DNA of 64,000 bases from Agrypnia vestita. Taxonomy: Eukaryota; Arthropoda; Insecta; Trichoptera; Phryganeidae. Shown piece by piece: positions 11,381 through 22,590 of the stretch. The notes under the pieces are model-generated. The model worked only from the letters and a program-made list of their open reading frames with translations, ran no database searches and was not told the DNA's origin. Numbering within the stretch: the stretch's first letter is position 1; the number at the start of each line of letters is the position of its first letter. The stretch spans positions 1 through 64,000 of the forward strand of contig JADDOH010000480.1 in the NCBI GenBank assembly GCA_016648135.1. The letters are read 5' to 3'. The translations under genes and the position numbers were made by a program.

Positions 11381-11545
11381 GGCCACCTTATTAAGAATTC
11401 CGTACGTATACGGCACATTTTTCGTACGTATTGTATGTCATACGAAATCCCCCAGCAAACAAAAAAACAACAATTATTACAAAACATATTGTTTTATAAA
11501 TTTCATATGTATGTATGTATATATATACAGTATACATTTGTCAAC

Positions 11546-11591
11546 GATCATGCATACAGATATATATATATATATATCTGCATGCATGATC
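11546..11591. repeat. AT-rich palindrome
   Basis: GATCATGCAT, an ACAG..CTG bracket and an alternating (TA)n centre form a 46-bp near-perfect hairpin. It sits in a wider (TA)n-rich stretch, 11505-11625. Confidence 0.8.
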
Positions 11592-12493
11592 ATTTTATAT
11601 ATATATATATATTTACATATATAATGTACACTAAGATTTTTATTTTATTGTAATAGGTGTAAACCGTAGAAATAAAATGAATGATTAAATAAAAATAAAT
11701 AAATTATAATTAAGTATTTGTTTTATGCGTGTATAGATCATGAAATTATTTCTGTGGTGTAGATATTCAATATTACTTAACAGAATTATAGACGACTGGA
11801 CTTCTTATTTTTTCTTATGAGTTTTTATTTAAAGTTTACTTTTTACGCAGTCGGCTTTTGTGATTTTTTAAATTTATATTTTTTTTATTTATGCTATATA
11901 ACTAAATTTTAAATATTTTACTTAATCACACTATGTTTTAATAAAGTTAATTGTAGTTTAATAGTGGTATAACAAGTCTCTCGGCAAAAAACATTATAAA
12001 AATTATATTAAAACTAAATTATTAATATTTTTTCACTCGAGCCCTTCTCCAATTCCAACCTTTATTATATGGGGAAATTTTTAATAAATTTTCGTCAAAA
12101 GCTTTGAAAGGGATTCCTTAATAATATACAGAAATTTAACAATAAGTCGAAGCCAAAAACGTCACCTTTTCAAAAAATCACAAAAGACCATCAAAGTTAA
12201 GCTTTCACGACCTGAATTGAATAAAGTTACTTATTGAATGTAACGACAGTTTTCTACTCTATAATAATATTTTGCAATTGTTATTTTGTACAGATAACTT
12301 TTTTTTATTATTTTAAACCACTTGAATGAAATTCTTATATTTTGTAGATAATAAATAGTGATATTAATAAATATTCGTTTATTTTTTGATATTTAGATTC
12401 AATACGTATCTTTAGAATTACAAATGAAAGAACACATCGATATATAAAAAGACTGAAGAATAAACAAATTTTAAAAGTGAATTGTTTGATCAA

Positions 12494-12518
12494 CTAGCTG
12501 TGGACCCGTCAATGACGG
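12494..12518 (-). mobile_element. Helitron-like 3' terminus
   Basis: On the minus strand the hairpin CCGTCATTGACGG is followed eight bases later by the terminal CTAG and then T. This is the usual Helitron 3' signature. The same terminus design occurs at 21827-21830, 27700-27703 and 59863-59866. The 5' end of this element was not found. The body would lie to the right, in AT-rich DNA after 12518. Confidence 0.65.
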
Positions 12519-13999
12519 TAATTTTACACGTCGGTTCCTAAAGAAAAAATATGTATTTAATTTATTTAAAAAAAAAATCGAAAACAATTATGTCATTGTG
12601 AACAGGAAAGATAGGGTCTTAGTTTTGTTAATTTGAATAAATGTATCAGTTAAGAATACTATGGTAGATAAATAATTTAAGTCTTGATGGCACCAGAAGT
12701 AGAAGATATTTATAATGTTCCTGGATCAGATAAAGCAGATATTTAAATATGGTTTTATATGAAGGCTTAAGAATCGACGAGCGTACATGATACGAAGCGA
12801 GTTTTGAATCAGGGCAGAAGAGTAAATGGCCTTTTGTATTATCTTACATACTTTGTACATGACAATTATAATATGTATTATAATATTAAATAAAACTATC
12901 ATAACCAACAAAAAAAAATGCAATACTACCTACAGTTGTCAAAAGTATACTTGATAAAATAAAATATATGTTGTGTATTAAAAAAATTGTCGCATAGTAA
13001 ACAATTAATGAAGTTAATGCGAGATTAGTTAAAATTAAACTTTTTATAAATTCAAGTATTTTATGATTCTACTATCTTACTTTACTTACGAGAAAATCTT
13101 TAATTTAACTTTAAAATCGCTTTAATTAAAATTCAATTTATGTATTGGGTAAAGTTTTAGAAAACCGTTTAATATCCAGACGTGAGTAATTTATTCACCG
13201 GCTGGAGACCTTCTCAAATATTAATGGATATATAAATGCCAAAAACTGCCCAGATGAAAATCAATACTTTGAAAATAACAGAGATTTTTTAAACTAATAC
13301 AATATTATTTTTTTATCTTTTCTGGTCACAAAATAACAAATTTGTTTTTTTTCTGAAAACTTTATTGAACTGTTTAAATTTTAAAACCTCCTAAAAACTC
13401 TACCTAGATTATTTTGATGTCTATAATGAGAAAAATATAATAATAATAAATAATAAAAATTTAAGTAAATGATTTTCTAAATATGCTTACTTGTCATTTA
13501 TATAAATTTCTCGTTTACTCGTTACGTAGTCCAACAGTAATGAGCAGGTAATCAAGAATTTTAAAAAAAGAATGAAAACAGACTGAATTCGTTCGCTAAA
13601 AAGTATTTTAATTAAAATAAATTAAAAGTAGGTACTCTTTAACATGTCTGTAGAAATATATATATTTTTAAATACTATACACTAAGTTTAAAAAAATGAA
13701 GTCAAAAAAGTATTTATTTTATATAATGTTAACCAAAAATAAAATATTTTGAAGACCAAATAATTGATGGCAGTGAAAGTAAGTACGTAGGATAAGAAAG
13801 AAAAACACTCATTATCTATACAGATTTAAAAAAATACTATTGTAAGATATAGATTTCTAGATACAAATTTAAAAAAAAAACTTTTGTAACAAGTATTGAT
13901 AAAAATTTACAAAATTTTGATTTTAATGAATAACTAAAATGAAATCAAGCGGCATTTTACAAGACTATGTACCTACACACCGCGTTACGCTGTCATTTA
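12519..13999. other. AT-rich sequence without recognised features
   Basis: Very AT-rich, with no ORF, RNA or repeat I can support. Part of it may be the body of the Helitron-like element ending at 12494. Confidence 0.4.
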
Positions 14000-14240
14000 T
14001 TTAACTCCTTGTGATATGCAAAGCACGCTTTCCGCCCGAACATCCCTCGAATTCTTCCAGCTCGGGTGACAGAGACAAACGATATGATGATGATGGCACA
14101 TTACCGACACAGATATACGGTTTCGCGCGCAAATGATACCGTAATGGTTGAAAATTGAACCATAAAATTGCGTCATTCTGTGTTCCAGAGAGGCGGAACT
14201 TATGACGGATGTTTATAGTCACACCTGGATGCAGTGATAA
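14000..14240. other. GC-richer island, possible regulatory or exonic DNA
   Basis: The base composition differs from the flanks, with CpG-containing motifs such as TTTCGCGCGCAAATGATACC. A 73-codon minus frame (14001-14222) is open but unrecognised. No repeat relative was found in the window. Confidence 0.2.
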
Positions 14241-15689
14241 AACTGCATGTTATTTTCTGATCGCTTCATTTATTCCAATGCATTTCATTTATTTTTGTTA
14301 TATTTTTTCCAAAGTATTTTTTTAACGCTATAAGGCCATAAAACATCACACAAATATCCTGAAATTGAGGAAATCTAATATATGTTATTTTTTCTTCGAA
14401 ATAGCGTATTTTGACATTTTGCTCATTGGACTACGAGCGCCATTTTCATTGATCTCGTATGGAGGGAATTATCGTAGCTAAATTGTCTACAAAACATATT
14501 ATTATAAGATTTTCAACGCGAAACAAACTCTGAAATATGTACTGAGTTTCTTTGGAGACAACTCTCGATTTTCGTACTCTCCATTAACAGACCATTATCT
14601 CAGAGAAATGTAGTCTCACCCCTCGTTTCATGTATATTGATATATTATTTAATTTGAATCCATTGTCCATTGGAAGATTACTTATAAGAATTGATTATTA
14701 TAGAGATCTATGTATTATACCTAAGTGATATTTGAGCGCACGTTTAGACTCGCACAATCAACTAAGTTTGCATCTGTCTCATTATACCAATCTGAGGCAA
14801 TTTCATCTCTATTTCCAATTCTGAACGCGTGTACAGGATACTGACATTTATCTCGACTCAATTTCTGAGATTTTTACCAGCGTGTCTCGCTCTGTAGTCA
14901 CTGGCTTTCAGGTCAACGATGTGAAACTACGTGAGAGAATTTTAGTAGAAAGAATGAGGGCAAAATAAAAATGAATTGGGAAGTGTACCAGGAGCGAAAT
15001 CTGCATGAGCTTCATCTCTTTCATTTTATTGCCGATGAATCGGCGTTTAGTGGACAAAAATAAACATTTGATTGCTTCATGATTACACATTATACAAATA
15101 AATTTGGATAATATGTAACAAGCCTCTCGACCACTATCTACCTCGCTAGATATAAAGAAATATCTGTTATGAAGTAGGTAGCTTTTTTTGACATTTTATC
15201 CCCTTAGATCGACATCTAGTATTTATTTTGAAAGAAAGTACATACAGTACAAATCAAGAGCAAAAAATATTTTAAAATATAAACGTATCGTGCGTGATGC
15301 AGGAAAAAATGGAAATAAATGCAAACTTTAGTTTTATATTTCTTATCAATACAGTCTTTCATATGGATCCACATATTTATTACAATCCAAATATTGCATA
15401 ATAAATGTCAATTTTTATTTTCTTTTTTTAAATTTTTTATTTTTGTATTATTCTTAACATACCTAAGTTTAGATATTTATCATTATTTACATATTTCTAA
15501 AAGTGGAGACCTATAATTGGCCATCTATATTATATTAATGTTTGTTATGCATTTTTTTTCTACTTTTGGTCTTCGTGAATATAATAAATATAAAAAATAT
15601 TTAAATCTCACTATAATAATATCACCATATTATTCATGGAGTCCAAAAACAGCGTGTCACAATAAATATTTTATTTACTTAAAGCATAA
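14241..15689. other. no recognised gene
   Basis: AT-rich sequence in which I see no supportable gene, RNA or repeat. Confidence 0.35.
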
Positions 15690-15950
15690 TACAAGTTCAC
15701 GGTGCTTCAAGGCTGTGCTGACGTCACCAGCCATGCCACCAGGGGTTCGTACTCGACGTCATCGGTTTCATGGCGACCGCGTCGAGCTATGGAGCTCGCC
15801 TTTGTTGATTTCTGTAAAGGCCCTTTTCAGGTCCGCATCTGATCCTGTCCGAAACAGTGATGTCTGGAACTTTAGGGGTATAATAGTTGAGGTCTATTAT
15901 GGTAGTTTGTTATACACCCGCGGTCCAATAAATATTGCATGTCTTTGAGC
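15690..15950. other. GC-richer segment adjoining a SINE, unclassified
   Basis: The distal part of a 143-codon plus frame (15517-15948) is much GC-richer than its AT-rich start, so the frame is probably composite and not a gene. It directly precedes the SINE at 15966. It may be remnant retroelement sequence. Confidence 0.25.
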
Positions 15951-15965
15951 AAAGGTTCTTGCAAA

Positions 15966-16151
15966 GAGCTTGTTGGTCTTGTGGTTAGGACACTCGCCTC
16001 GTGATCCAAAGGTCGCGGGTTCGAATCTCACTCCAGACTAGCAAGTTAGTCCTATTTTCATAGCACAAGCGTTTAGCTTAGTTTGAAAATAATAAGAATA
16101 TTGATGTGACACGTATTCCGTGTTCGCATCTCTATTTTTTTTATAAAAAAA
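15966..16151 (+). mobile_element. tRNA-derived SINE, full-length copy
   Basis: Same family as 9678-9865, in plus orientation. It has TGGTCTTGTGGTTAGG (A-box region), GGTTCGAATCTC (B-box region), a shared body and an A/T-rich tail near 16140-16151. Confidence 0.92.
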
Positions 16152-17787
16152 ATGAGGTTTTTGTTAGTAATTTAATTTATGTAGAGTTGATTTTGGGTGG
16201 GTTAGTTAATGCAGTTCTTTGTTTGCATAAAAATCTTTCTTAATATTTATGAAAAATTATTATTATTAATTAATTATTATTAATGGAAGGACGTTTTTCA
16301 ACTCATTCGTACTGTATAATACTTTAGAATACTCCGAAATAAGTTAAATTAGTTAATTAATAAGTCGTATATGAAATGCTTTCGAAAATTACCTCTTAAG
16401 GTACCATGTTTCTAAATTCATCGATACCCCGAGAACTCTTCAAATGACTTTCTCGTCCTGAGAAACTTTTAGAAGTACTATGCCTCGTAGTTCGTACTCA
16501 TGAGCATATTATAAAGTGATTAATTTTCAAATATAAATTTGAAGGGTTTAATTTTAATATTTAATATCTATAAGATTCAACTAGAACCTTACATGGAAGC
16601 ATTAAGAAAACGAAATGGTTTCATTCCTATTTTAATTAGAGTATTGATAATATAATAATTACGAAAACAAATTAATTTTCTACGTTTCAGATTTTTTTTA
16701 TTTAAACGTAAATTATTACAATTGACTCCGGTCTATTCTACCAAATTGTCTATGATTTGACTAAAACGGACAAATAATAAATTAACCCTTCTTATTACAT
16801 TTGATTGAGTAAAGTAATATATTAGACTGTAAAAATATATTAGACTGTAAAAATATATTAGACTGTAAAAATAGCATCTTCCAAACCTTCACGAAGTTGA
16901 TCCCCAACAAAGGTTAACTTTATTTACGATTTAGGCAATGGACTTGTTACTGTACACATGGACCCACACCCTCTTCATTTATTTCGAAACGTTCTGAATA
17001 GCATTTCTTATTCAATCATTTTCCTGAGCACTCCACTCGAAATGTTTCTTCGCCTTTCTTTGAATCCAAATTTCCCTCTAAATATTTAATTTTTCTCGTG
17101 GGCTCCATCATTTCATTTTTTTTGATTCAGGTATTTTTTAAGGAATATGTAAAAAAGAAACACCTCACTGTGGATTTGCCATAATGTTTTCTCGCATATG
17201 TTTCAACTTATTTGCCCTGTAAATGTACATATGTTTTTTTGTTTTAAATCAAATATTCTTATGTTATCTCAAAACTGCAAAAATATTTTTCATATTTCAA
17301 TGGTCAAAGTATATAAATAATATATGGTGTCCTACTCATACTGTAATTCATTCAGACCTCATTAACCAAGATTTCTTGATGACGTGTGATAATTGATTAA
17401 AGATGTCCAGAATTATTTATAGTCGGGAATAAGCGATCTCAATTGATCTTTACTTTGGTATACAAAATACAAGTAGATTCTGGATGTGTGCCTGTGATGC
17501 TACTTTTTTCCAGAGTTTTTCCAATATAAATTGAATGACGATTTTTTTTTAACAGCCGCATTTTTTAAATATTATTTATCCCATGATTTTTCAGAAGTTC
17601 GATCAAATTCTGAGAAGAACTAAGAGATTTATGATGATTGATGAACTCTAAATGCATCGTGAAGTCCACTGCAATAGGTTAAATTTCTATCCAGATCTAC
17701 CTAATATCACAATGGGACAACAAATACAACCTCTCTTAGCTAACGTATGTGAAATTGTTTTGTTTAATATATAATATTAAATATACA
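16152..17787. other. AT-rich sequence without recognised genes
   Basis: Only the short tandem repeat at 16817-16874 stands out. Confidence 0.4.
16817..16874. repeat. 18-bp tandem repeat, three copies
   Basis: The unit ATTAGACTGTAAAAATAT starts at 16821, 16839 and 16857. Confidence 0.95.
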
Positions 17788-18230
17788 GTAACAGAGCTAC
17801 TCCACTAAACATTACAGGTAGATTCCTGCCTTTATTATGAGTCGAAAATGTTATTCAACCTTGACCTAATGTCAATATATATAGAGATATGCAATATCAA
17901 ATTTTGCATTTTTTTTTCAATATTTCTGACTTATTTTTTGCAAAACGTTGGACTATCATTGCAGTAACTTATATATGAAAAATTCATTTTCTTGTTTTTA
18001 TTATTTTATTTAACTTTTATTGAAACTGATGAATTTTTCGTAATCGATATAAGTTACTGTACCTACTTAATGATACTTCAACGTTTTGTAAAAAATAAGT
18101 TATAAATATTTTTAAAAATTCCTCCTTGATTTTTCATAACTCCATAACTATTAGATCATGGTTGCTTGAACATTTTCGACTCATAATCTAGGCAGAATTC
18201 TACCTGTAGTATTGTGTACTAGCTCTCTTA
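17788..18230. mobile_element. long foldback element, ~200-bp inverted arms
   Basis: The left end GAGCTACTCC..TACAGGTAGA and the right end, read on the minus strand (GAGCTAGTAC..TACAGGTAGA), start a near-continuous inverted repeat. Shared inner blocks include ATTATGAGTCGAAAATGTT, TGACTTATTTTTT, AAAACGTTG, ACTATCATT and GAAAAATTCAT. Only about 40 bp near 17995-18035 separate the arms. A single arm of the same family is at 56690-56950. No ORF is present. Confidence 0.9.
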
Positions 18231-18474
18231 CCCCCAATATATCATTACATTACATTTTAAATTAGCAAAGCCTCCACTTCCAACAGAAGAAATTTAATAC
18301 TGTGTTAACAGTATCTAATTATAATTAGATATTATAATTAGCCAAGTTCTTTTTGCTAATATTTTGTAAATTTGTTTTCACGTTAATAATTCATTTTATT
18401 CACCTTACATATATTTATTTTTTGATTTTGTTAATATCTATACTTTAATTTTACATTTCTAGTGTACGTTGTAT

Positions 18475-18507
18475 CCCGATTTATGGACCGTTGGCCGAGA
18501 AACATGT
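18475..18507 (+). other. Penelope-like end with degraded hammerhead-like core
   Basis: TGGACC gtt GGCC, then GAGAAACATG, resembles the stem II-GAAAC-ATG arrangement seen at 50924, 57102 and 32180. The 5' core is eroded (CCGATTTA instead of CTGANGA). Confidence 0.4.
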
Positions 18508-18770
18508 GGATCTTTTAGCAAAGTAGTGGTCATTTCAAAGTGTATTCTTGTTAATTAATTAAATAAGAAATTGAGATATACGTTTTTGTAACTGATTTTA
18601 CACCCAGGGTAGGTATTTCAAAATGAATATGCTTTTGATAAAATGATTCTAAAATACACAAACACACTTTCTTCATTATTGATAAATTTGGGGTATACAT
18701 TGTGGAGATTATTCATGATGCAATAATAATAATGTTAATTGTTTTACCTCTTCGTGATTTTAATATATTT

Positions 18771-19318
18771 TTACTCCCTTTATATTAACTCGTGGCGTCT
18801 GCTTGCTTGCTTGCCGGCTTGCCGTCAAAAAAAACTGTGGATCGATTTTTGACCCTTTTCCCGTGACCCAATCGAGCTGAAACTTGGCAAGTAGACTCGT
18901 GGCGACGATCAAGAAGATCTATCAAATTTTCGTTAAAAAAAATTAATACATAGTATAATTCGGAGTTTATTGATTTTTTTGAAATTTTATTGATTTTTTC
19001 AAATTGGAATCATTAGTAAAGTTTGATTAGCAACGGCGGCCCGATAACGTTGCGGAATATTTTCTAAATTTGAATTACTCCATCGGTATATATAATAGGT
19101 ACTTCACTACGAATGTCGAAAATCTAAATTGACTGACAAATGTTTTTAGAATTTAATCTTCAAATCATGAAGTGTCTTATCAAAGCTCAAAACATCTGAC
19201 ATTTTAGAAATATATTAAATTCCTGTATGTTTAGTGTAATGTTATATGTTTTAATTCGTCTTTAATTGTTGTTATATTTTACAAAGAAAGGGAGTATAAT
19301 AAAAACTTGGTTTTTATG
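18771..19318 (-). mobile_element. ACTCCC-family element, copy 1
   Basis: It begins TTTTTACTCCCTTT and ends AAAGGGAGTATAATAAAAAC, with a terminal ATAAAAAC/GTTTTTAT hairpin before GGGTT. The interior shares GTGGCGTCTGCTTGC, GGATCGATTTTTGACCC and CGTGACCCAATCGAGCTGAA with four plus-oriented copies at 32330-38554. It is noncoding. The short TIRs suggest a MITE, although the one-sided hairpin could also fit a Helitron-like element. Confidence 0.85.
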
Positions 19319-20482
19319 GGTTCCTTTTTTTATATATTTTTTTGTCAATAATTATGTTTCTAGAGAAAAAATTAAATTAAATTAAAAAATTTATCTGGAA
19401 ACTTAAGTAGTTAAAAAATATTAAACTCACGTTAAATATTTAACTCGCAATTTTCAATTCACAATAAGTTTTAAAATTCACACTTTTTGCCGAATAATTA
19501 ATTTAAACGCGTCGCACTGTATTCTCATTGTATGCAAAATTTCGCTTTTGCGTCTAATTCCCTTCATTTGAAGTATTTTAATTTTAACTTATCTGGACAT
19601 TTGAGTCTTTTGGTGAAATGCTTACACTTTAATGAATATTTTAATTAATAGATAATTTGATACGTTTACATGATAGTATAGGCAATAAAGGATCTTTATT
19701 TCCTATACTATCGCGAAGTATTAATCAAATTCATCAAAGAAATTCTAACGTATTATTTCCATCCAATTCATTAAACTTTTCGTAAACTCCGGAGACTACC
19801 TTCTTCGTGAGCATGCAGCGTTTACGGTAACCACCCGCAGGGCATAGCTGTGATAATTGCTAATACCAGCTGTTACCTGCGGAAATTGTATAATTGTAAA
19901 ACTGAAACATTATTTAAGAATTATCCACCCTAGTGTTACACGCAGTTGGATCTCTTTGAATTAATATATTGAGGTAAAATAAAAAACATATTCTAAATAG
20001 TTATTTTGATCGAAATATTGTGAAAATGTGTTTTAAGAGACGCGTTACTTTTTCATGTTTTATCTTATCAAAACGTTGAATCCTTTTAAATTTCATGTTT
20101 TTATCCTAAATAAGCCATGACAATTGACGTGCTTATTTGATGTAGCTGTAAGATAAGTGTCTCCTTGTCTGACTGTGAAAACAATAAGGTTGTTTGTCTG
20201 ATGCATATTCCGTTTATATTTTTTAATACAATTTTTTTTTTTTGCATAGTCGTTTGGGGCATCATTTAGAAGTTTGTTTTCCCTTGTTCTTGTATTTGTC
20301 TTTGAATAGAGATGTATAAACTCACGCACATGCGTGAATTTCTACTCGCTCGCAGAAAGTCTTACTCATAGGCAATCAGCCTATTGATTGAAGAAATTAA
20401 AGAGTTAAGGTTGTTATCACGGTCGTTAGACATATTTAACTGTAAATAGTTACGGATATTTATACGTACCGTATGCTTTTCC
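19319..20482. other. AT-rich, with a GC-richer island at 19780-19900
   Basis: No gene is recognised. The island carries E-box-type CAGCTG sites and TAATTGCTAAT-like sites. Confidence 0.3.
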
Positions 20483-20760
20483 GAGATACGATTCTCGACG
20501 TTTCGTTGAATGCTTATTCAACGTCATCAGGAGGACGACCTTTGCCCGCGGAGGTAGAGGGCGGACTGATCACTGCTTTCGAGGCCGCAAATTATATGCA
20601 TTTTGTTGTGGAGTGTTCACTTCTCTTCACTTCAATCTTCACAGTGTGCAATATATACTTGTTACGTCGGCGGACTTTACTGCAACGTCTCTCAAGGTTT
20701 GAGTCAATGTCGTAAGAACAGGGCGCCAAATACTTGATAGTTTGTAATGTCATCTCTATT
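20483..20760 (-). mobile_element. Penelope-like retroelement fragment with hammerhead-like core
   Basis: On the minus strand CTGATGA (20530-20524) is followed by one base, then a 7-bp stem (20522-20516 with 20511-20505) closed by a 4-nt loop, then GAAAC (20504-20500) and GTCGAGAATCGTATCTC. CTGANGA-stem-GAAAC is the catalytic core of hammerhead ribozymes, which are known from Penelope-like elements. The extra C between the core and stem II is non-canonical and may reduce activity. The minus-strand sequence upstream, to about 20760, is GC-richer and presumably part of the element. The 22 bases at 20483-20504 recur inverted at 25751-25772. Confidence 0.6.
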
Positions 20761-21192
20761 GAAATTGGGATGTCTGTATATTTCAATAGACTCCCTCACT
20801 AATCAAGGTATAAGGTGCGGTTCTGTTGATAAGATTTTTGTCTTGTCTTGAAGAAATGTCATCGGTGCCCTTCGAATCGTCAATCTTTGTGAAATAATGT
20901 CTTGAGAAGCGATATTGCATTAATTTTTTCCAAAAGCTTGACTCAATTGGAAAACCAAGTGGCACAGAAAGTACCTACAACCGCTTCGAAGGCTGCACAT
21001 CAGCAAACCGCCTTCCAGGTCCTTAAAGAGCCGACACAACAATTTGATTGACTAAGAGCGAACTTTGGTCTTGCAGGATCATTGTATCACAGTCCAAAAA
21101 CTTGCAAACATGTTAGGGTAAGCAGTGGTTCGGTTCATCCAATTTCAAACGAGGATTTACGCCCCAAAACGACCGGACAGAGACATATTTTC

Positions 21193-21460
21193 TCGTCCAA
21201 TAATGCACCCGCCCATTCTACGCATCTGATTTAGGCTTTTTTGGCCAAACGCAGCATTCCCATAGTTAGTCAGACACACTACACTCCCGACATGTCACAC
21301 TCAGATTTTTGGCTATTCGCCACATATTTCGGACCCGATTTGAATCAAGAAAAGAATTTATGCTGAACGCGATGGCTCAGCTGAATGCCATTTCAGAAGA
21401 CTCTCCAACAATGGCTGGACTAGTGGGTGGAGAGTGCACATTACCAAGAAGACTACTTTT
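21193..21460 (+). pseudogene. mariner-like transposase C-terminal remnant
   Basis: The frame from 21193 reads NNAPAHS then, after a stop, FLAKRSIPIV, then YTPDMSHSDFWLF. This matches the mariner signature of an (H)DNAPAH block and the catalytic YSPDLxPxDFxLF block, including its second aspartate. It is followed in another frame at 21409 by QWLD-stop-WVES and QEDYF, matching the usual QWxxRWxxC...GDYFEG end. At least one in-frame stop and a frameshift make it dead. The N-terminal DNA-binding region is not recognisable. Mariner proteins are about 340-350 aa, so only roughly the last third survives. Confidence 0.85.
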
Positions 21461-21600
21461 AATGAAATTAGAGTACGTATAGCGTGTATGAATATATGTG
21501 TTTCTGCCGACAAGAGGTTCGATACTTTTTGAACACAGTAGTGGGTATAGATAGAGAAATATCTGATTACGGTGTCGAGATTGCTGATACTTATCAAACA

Positions 21601-21830
21601 TAATAATTTCGTTGTCTGTCCGTCCGTCTGTCTGTCTGTCCGTCCGTAATTTCGTTTAACGTCCGTAATTTCGTTCGAATTCACGGCTAAAAAACACAAA
21701 ACCCAAACCAGCCACGTAACGCATGTTGCTACCGCCGTCTTTTCGTGGACCACCAAAAATATCCAAAAATGTTTACTAAGGCTTAGCAAAGACGCGATCC
21801 AGTGTTACATTTTTGACGGGTTACAGCTAG
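21601..21830 (+). mobile_element. Helitron-like nonautonomous element
   Basis: It starts near AATAATTTCGTTGTCTGTC, contains a (TGTC/CGTC) microsatellite, and ends ..TTTTTGACGGGTTACAGCTAG with a degraded hairpin before the terminal CTAG at 21827-21830. The same 5' block, microsatellite and 3' end recur at 27037-27703. AGCAAAGACGCGA is also shared. Confidence 0.7.
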
Positions 21831-22012
21831 TATCAGTATTTAATACATAAGTATTATACCTGAGAATTAAAGTTATGTATTTGTTTATTTAGTATTCACG
21901 GAAGACCAACAGCCCAACAAAGAAGCAAAGAAAACATTAATATAGTATAGAGGGCCAATTATAGGTCTTCACTTTTAGAAATATGTAAATAATGATAAAT
22001 ATGTTATGAAAT

Positions 22013-22346
22013 AAACTTAGGCATGTTAAGAATAATATAACAAGAAAGAATAAAAATTTTAACAAAAGAAAAAGCGACCTAATTATAAGCAGATAAACTT
22101 AGGCATGTTAAGAATAATACAACAAGAAAGAATAAAAAAATTAAACAAGAGAAAAAGAGACTCAATTAGTAAGCAGAGAAATTAAGGCATATTAAGAATA
22201 ATACAACAAGAAAGAATAAAAAATTTAAACAAGAGAAAAAGAGACTTGATTAGTATACAGAAAAACTTGCTAAAAGGCATGCTAAGAATAATAAAGAATA
22301 AAATATTTTAAACAAAAGAAAAAGAGACTTTATTAGTAAGCAGAAA
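22013..22346. repeat. ~82-bp tandem repeat, four diverged copies
   Basis: Units start near 22013, 22095, 22179 and 22263. They carry AGGCATGTTAAGAATAATA, CAAGAAAGAATAAAAA and GAAAAAGAGAC. The repeat is A-rich on the plus strand and noncoding. Confidence 0.9.
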
Positions 22347-22479
22347 AAAATTCTGCACTCAAAATATTTCTTAATCTTGTGTATGATTATAAGACACGCC
22401 TAATTTTGCAGGGACTGATATTTTCATAAGCATGTGTTTTGAAATAAAATTCTAAATATTCTGTTACAGAAATATTTTA

Positions 22480-22551
22480 TTTCGATGTTTTTTTCAAAAT
22501 AATGTCTGCATAAAAGTTACGCTTCAATGTTCTCACTATACGCTCCTGCTT
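22480..22551. mobile_element. remnant of the CAGGGGCG-type MITE, right half
   Basis: TCAATGTTCTCACTATACGC and its upstream sequence align with 4280-4350, the right end of the nested MITE at 4124-4350. No left end is present. The piggyBac element begins 39 bp downstream. Confidence 0.55.
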
Positions 22552-22590
22552 TTTATCATTCGTTTTTTTTTTTGCAAAAAATTTCATTAA

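Noticed and set aside
15517..15948. 143-codon open frame as a gene
   Set aside because: Base composition changes abruptly mid-frame, there is no recognisable motif, and the frame runs up to a SINE.
21358..21789. 143-codon minus-strand open frame
   Set aside because: It spans the mariner remnant antisense and the Helitron-like microsatellite; composite chance frame.
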